Positions 61,856 through 64,000 of a DNA stretch of 64,000 bases are shown one piece after another; within the stretch, counting starts at the first letter, position 1, and every line of letters begins with the position of its first letter. Both the position numbers and the translations under genes were made by a program. The stretch is from JABMNT01 sp048262655. GTDB taxonomy: Bacteria; Pseudomonadota; Alphaproteobacteria; Rhodospirillales; Casp-alpha2. The notes under the pieces are model-generated. The model was not told the origin of the DNA and did not search any database. It worked only from the letters and a program-made list of their open reading frames with translations. The stretch lies in assembly GCA_048262655.1 (NCBI GenBank), contig JBLXEY010000001.1, positions 186,001-250,000 of the forward strand, in the 5' to 3' direction.

Positions 61856-62335
61856 CTAATAGCTACCTTTAAGTCTCTCGCCGCAGCTATCCCTGTCTAG
61901 ATTATAAATGCTTGTCCAGTTCAAAAACTTGTCCAAACCTCCTAGTTGGCTCTGTAGAAATTTTAGCTGAATAGCTACATACGCAAACGTTTCCGTTTTA
62001 TGTGCATTACGAACTAATTTGACATGTTCATCGCCAAAGTTCTTACAAATCTCGACTGTGTAATCATGTAACTTTTGTTTGTATCCAGGGTTATTAATTT
62101 CTGTCTTAATGTCGCCAAGCCCTGATTGTACAATAAACATAAGAATCGCCGCACGGTTATTCGTATTGGGAAATGAAACCGCTCCAGATTGCTCAAATAT
62201 GACACTGACTCCGCCACTCAAACTTACAGGCACTCCAATTGGAGCTTTTAATTGAGCCCCAGTAGCGGGCCCAAAAAGACCAAAAGACGCCAATAGGAAA
62301 AATAGTACAGTTTTCATTTGCAATAAATTTTTCAT
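61856..62335 (-). CDS. Secreted hypothetical protein
   Basis: A 159-residue protein. A signal peptide of about 27 residues ends ATGA before QLKAPIG (an ATG at 62317 would shorten it by 6). The mature part has a helical C-terminal half (FAYVAIQLKFLQSQLGGLDKFLN) and two cysteines (EICKNF, DSCGER) that could pair. I do not recognise it. It is AT-rich and lies between the intact pirin gene and the first degenerate pirin copy. Confidence 0.65.
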   Translation of the reverse strand: MKNLLQMKTVLFFLLASFGLFGPATGAQLKAPIGVPVSLSGGVSVIFEQSGAVSFPNTNNRAAILMFIVQSGLGDIKTEINNPGYKQKLHDYTVEICKNFGDEHVKLVRNAHKTETFAYVAIQLKFLQSQLGGLDKFLNWTSIYNLDRDSCGERLKGSY

Positions 62336-62491
62336 AAATAATCTAATCCTGTCGCATTAACATATATTCCAAACAATTCTTATCGCCTATGATGTTAGGT
62401 CAAAATAATATCAATTGGAATACAAAACACTACCAAAAGATGTCCAGTTCAATAAATTCATTGAGATAGCTAACTAATTGTTTTTATTCGT

Positions 62492-62556
62492 GTATTATGT
62501 AAATGTGGAAGCGAATCGGTGACCTACATGATCGAAGGTGCCATGTGCCACAAAGA
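62492..62556 (+). repeat. 65-bp direct repeat, copy 1
   Basis: Identical over 65 bases to 63933-63997. It contains 27 bases of AT-rich upstream DNA (from GTATTATGTAAATG) joined to pirin coding sequence starting at GTGACCTACATG. The homology continues weakly upstream to about 62478. Confidence 0.9.
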
Positions 62557-62992
62557 TTCAACCGGTGGCGAAGGCCTGTTAGGCCCCGGCTCCATCCAGT
62601 GGATGACCGCCGGGCATACAAGCTTCGTTTATACCTTTGAAGGTTCCGTCGACGTCAACCAGTTGGCACTTCTTAGCAACGGCGATCAAGTCACACTCTC
62701 GTCCGAAACCGGCGGCTCCCACATCCAGCCAACAACAGCCGGGCATACAAGCTTCGTTTATGCCTTTGAAGGCTCCGTCGACGTCGGCGGCACCCACGTC
62801 GGCCTAAACCAACTGGCAATCGTCAACGATGGTGACGAAGTCCAACTCACGTCCAACGACGGCGGCCGCGCCATCATTGTCGCTGGTCGTCCTATAGGCG
62901 AGCCCATTGCACGGTACGGGCCTTTTGTGACGAATACCGAAACAGAAATCCGACAAGCGATTACGGATTTTCAGACAGGGAGTTTTTTGTAG
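62519..62992 (+). pseudogene. Truncated, rearranged pirin copy
   Basis: An open frame of 157 residues made of pirin pieces. It starts at the equivalent of pirin residue 68 and runs to TAG (99), then jumps to HTSFVY (194 of the parent). The jump falls on a GCCGGGC string present at both parental points, so a microhomology deletion is likely. An internal partial duplication follows: HTSFVYTFEGSVDV, then HTSFVYAFEGSVDVGG. All four metal ligands are missing. The GTG at 62519 has no clear ribosome site. The frame is intact, so expression of a cupin fragment cannot be excluded, but it cannot act like the parent. Confidence 0.8.
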
Positions 62993-63061
62993 AATTCTGG
63001 TGCCTTTACTAAATTTTTGAAGGCTGTATCGTTACCCACGAATATCAGTTGTGGTTGTGGA

Positions 63062-63826
63062 ATGCATAATTCTCCGAATCTTAAAATTTGGAACACCCTT
63101 ATTGAAGGTTGGGTGTACCCTTTCCGAAACCTACCTCTCGTTGCTAGGGCGAGCATACTCTCACTTTTGTTTTGCTTTGCAGTTTCATACGTAGGTTTTC
63201 TCGCTGATTATTCGTTGCCGTTTACGCCAAGAATTCTTGGCAGTTCAATGGCTTTTTTTGCTACGTCTCACATTGCAGTTGGTATTCACCGCGCCATCTT
63301 GTTGAATGAAACTAAATTACGAATATTTAGATTTGGCCGTCCGGAAATTCTATATTTGGCAACTCTATTTTTATTGAACACAGTTTACAATCTTCCTCAA
63401 TATTTCCATGGCTTAGAAAGTTGGGGCTATCGATTACTGGGTTTGCTTGCCCTCCTAATTAGTGCTTATTCGTTCACAGTTCTACCCGCTATTGCGATTT
63501 CTGAACGTACAATAAGTCCAAAAAATGCTTGGGTGTTCCTCAAGGGAAATCGCCTCCGATTTTTGCTCATCGTATTTATAAATATGCTTCTCCCTTGGGC
63601 CTATATATCGGCCGCGGGGCTATTTATTTTACCTTCAATGCAAAAAGTTTTGAGTCTAATAATCGAGTATGAAATTTCCATCGCTCTAAGCGTACTGACA
63701 GCCCTTTTATTCTTCATTGTCGTAGCTTTTTGTACCGCAATTATCCTCGGAGCAACTGCGAGCGTACTTTCAGGAATTTACAAATTTATCATGCAACAAA
63801 AAGCTATCGCAGAAGATAAAGCATAG
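63062..63826 (+). CDS. Hypothetical polytopic membrane protein
   Basis: A 254-residue protein with about six hydrophobic segments (near 28-46, 58-75, 90-106, 116-135, 164-186 and 200-230). It lies between two degenerate pirin copies and is AT-rich. I see no known transporter motif; the YRLLGLLALLISAYSFTVLPAIAI pattern resembles general membrane proteins without assigned function. The ATG at 63062 is chosen over a TTG at 63017; neither has a strong ribosome site. Confidence 0.65.
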   Translation: MHNSPNLKIWNTLIEGWVYPFRNLPLVARASILSLLFCFAVSYVGFLADYSLPFTPRILGSSMAFFATSHIAVGIHRAILLNETKLRIFRFGRPEILYLATLFLLNTVYNLPQYFHGLESWGYRLLGLLALLISAYSFTVLPAIAISERTISPKNAWVFLKGNRLRFLLIVFINMLLPWAYISAAGLFILPSMQKVLSLIIEYEISIALSVLTALLFFIVVAFCTAIILGATASVLSGIYKFIMQQKAIAEDKA

Positions 63827-63932
63827 TCCTGCATCCGCGTTGAACCGCTTACTAGAGCAATAAACAACTTTTATACTCTGCAAACGCATTCTAGGTCGTT
63901 ATTAATACCGACTACCCTATTGTTTTCATTAA

Positions 63933-64000
63933 GTATTATGTAAATGTGGAAGCGAATCGGTGACCTACATGATCGAAGGTGCCATGTGCCACAAAGACTC
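63933..64000 (+). repeat. 65-bp direct repeat, copy 2, start of a further pirin copy cut by the window
   Basis: Identical to 62492-62556 for 65 bases, then one mismatch within the final three. The pirin coding part starts at 63960 (GTGACCTACATG) and runs to the window edge. It has the same upstream junction as the copy at 62519, so both descend from one already truncated copy. Confidence 0.85.

Noticed and set aside
62519..62992. Reading the second pirin frame as a functional pirin
   Set aside because: All four metal-ligand positions are deleted and the segment order is scrambled by duplication.
59818..64000. A mobile element with its own integrase or transposase
   Set aside because: No recombinase-like protein or terminal inverted repeats are visible; only direct repeats of resident gene ends are seen, and the array is cut by the window.
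1..64000. CRISPR arrays, tRNA or rRNA genes
   Set aside because: No regularly spaced short repeats and no tRNA or rRNA cores were seen in the intergenic gaps; a tRNAscan-type search would settle small RNAs.

Overview
The window looks like chromosome of a free-living, aerobic, heterotrophic alphaproteobacterium, probably a Rhodospirillales-like or related marine lineage. I infer this from an aa3-type oxidase locus (coxB-ctaD-ctaG-coxC-DUF983), a threonine synthase gene overlapping an M16 peptidase gene, a homoserine kinase/RNase HI pair near a Prx5-type peroxiredoxin, and a single-chain gcvP downstream of a tandem glycine riboswitch. No genus can be named from the sequence alone. I saw no rRNA, tRNA, CRISPR array, prophage or insertion sequence.

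Layout. (1) 1-9.1 kb: catabolic genes. A dehalogenase fragment is followed by a five-gene minus-strand operon (MmgE/PrpD, ICL/PEP-mutase family lyase, crotonase, D-2-hydroxyacid dehydrogenase, TauD/TfdA dioxygenase). Diverging from it on the plus strand are a PrpB-like lyase, a secreted protein, a second crotonase and an SDR. (2) 9.2-16.5 kb: an M81 (MlrC-like) metallopeptidase next to a complete Dpp/Opp-type ABC importer. (3) 16.8-26.1 kb: more small-molecule catabolism (carboxymuconolactone decarboxylase family, 3-hydroxyisobutyrate dehydrogenase family, FMN hydroxyacid oxidase, RraA-like aldolase, GNAT, MFS, phosphodiesterase, NDP-forming acyl-CoA synthetase, acyl-CoA dehydrogenase). (4) 26.1-31.4 kb: an OmpR-type regulator divergent from a large PAS-rich hybrid histidine kinase, then a canonical enoyl-CoA hydratase. 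(5) 31.4-39.1 kb: the cytochrome oxidase locus. The aa3 structural operon is on the minus strand. Diverging from it is a plus-strand set: a 27-residue membrane peptide, a DUF420 protein, an unusual oxidase-subunit-I-like protein and haem O synthase. (6) 39.5-54.9 kb: core housekeeping genes (SLC13 permease, M32 carboxypeptidase, threonine synthase, M16 peptidase, YqgE, DsbD, peroxiredoxin, LysR regulator, RNase HI, homoserine kinase, two envelope proteins). (7) 55.1-59.9 kb: riboswitch-controlled gcvT-gcvH-gcvP. (8) 59.8-64 kb: an AT-rich accessory zone of small membrane or secreted protein genes. They are set between an exact 17-bp repeat of the gcvP 3' end and a series of degenerate pirin copies.

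How the genes fit together. Regions 1-3 read as import plus stepwise oxidation, CoA activation and C-C cleavage of organic acids or modified peptides; the actual substrates cannot be read from the sequence. Region 5 couples oxidase synthesis (coxB, ctaD, coxC) to copper and haem supply (ctaG, ctaB, DUF420). Three places deserve most attention: the subunit-I-like protein at 36634-38073, which keeps the haem ligands and the His-Tyr pair but lacks the two helix-VII copper ligands; the repeat-bounded accessory zone after gcvP and pirin; and the repeated loss of standard catalytic residues in the region-1 enzymes.
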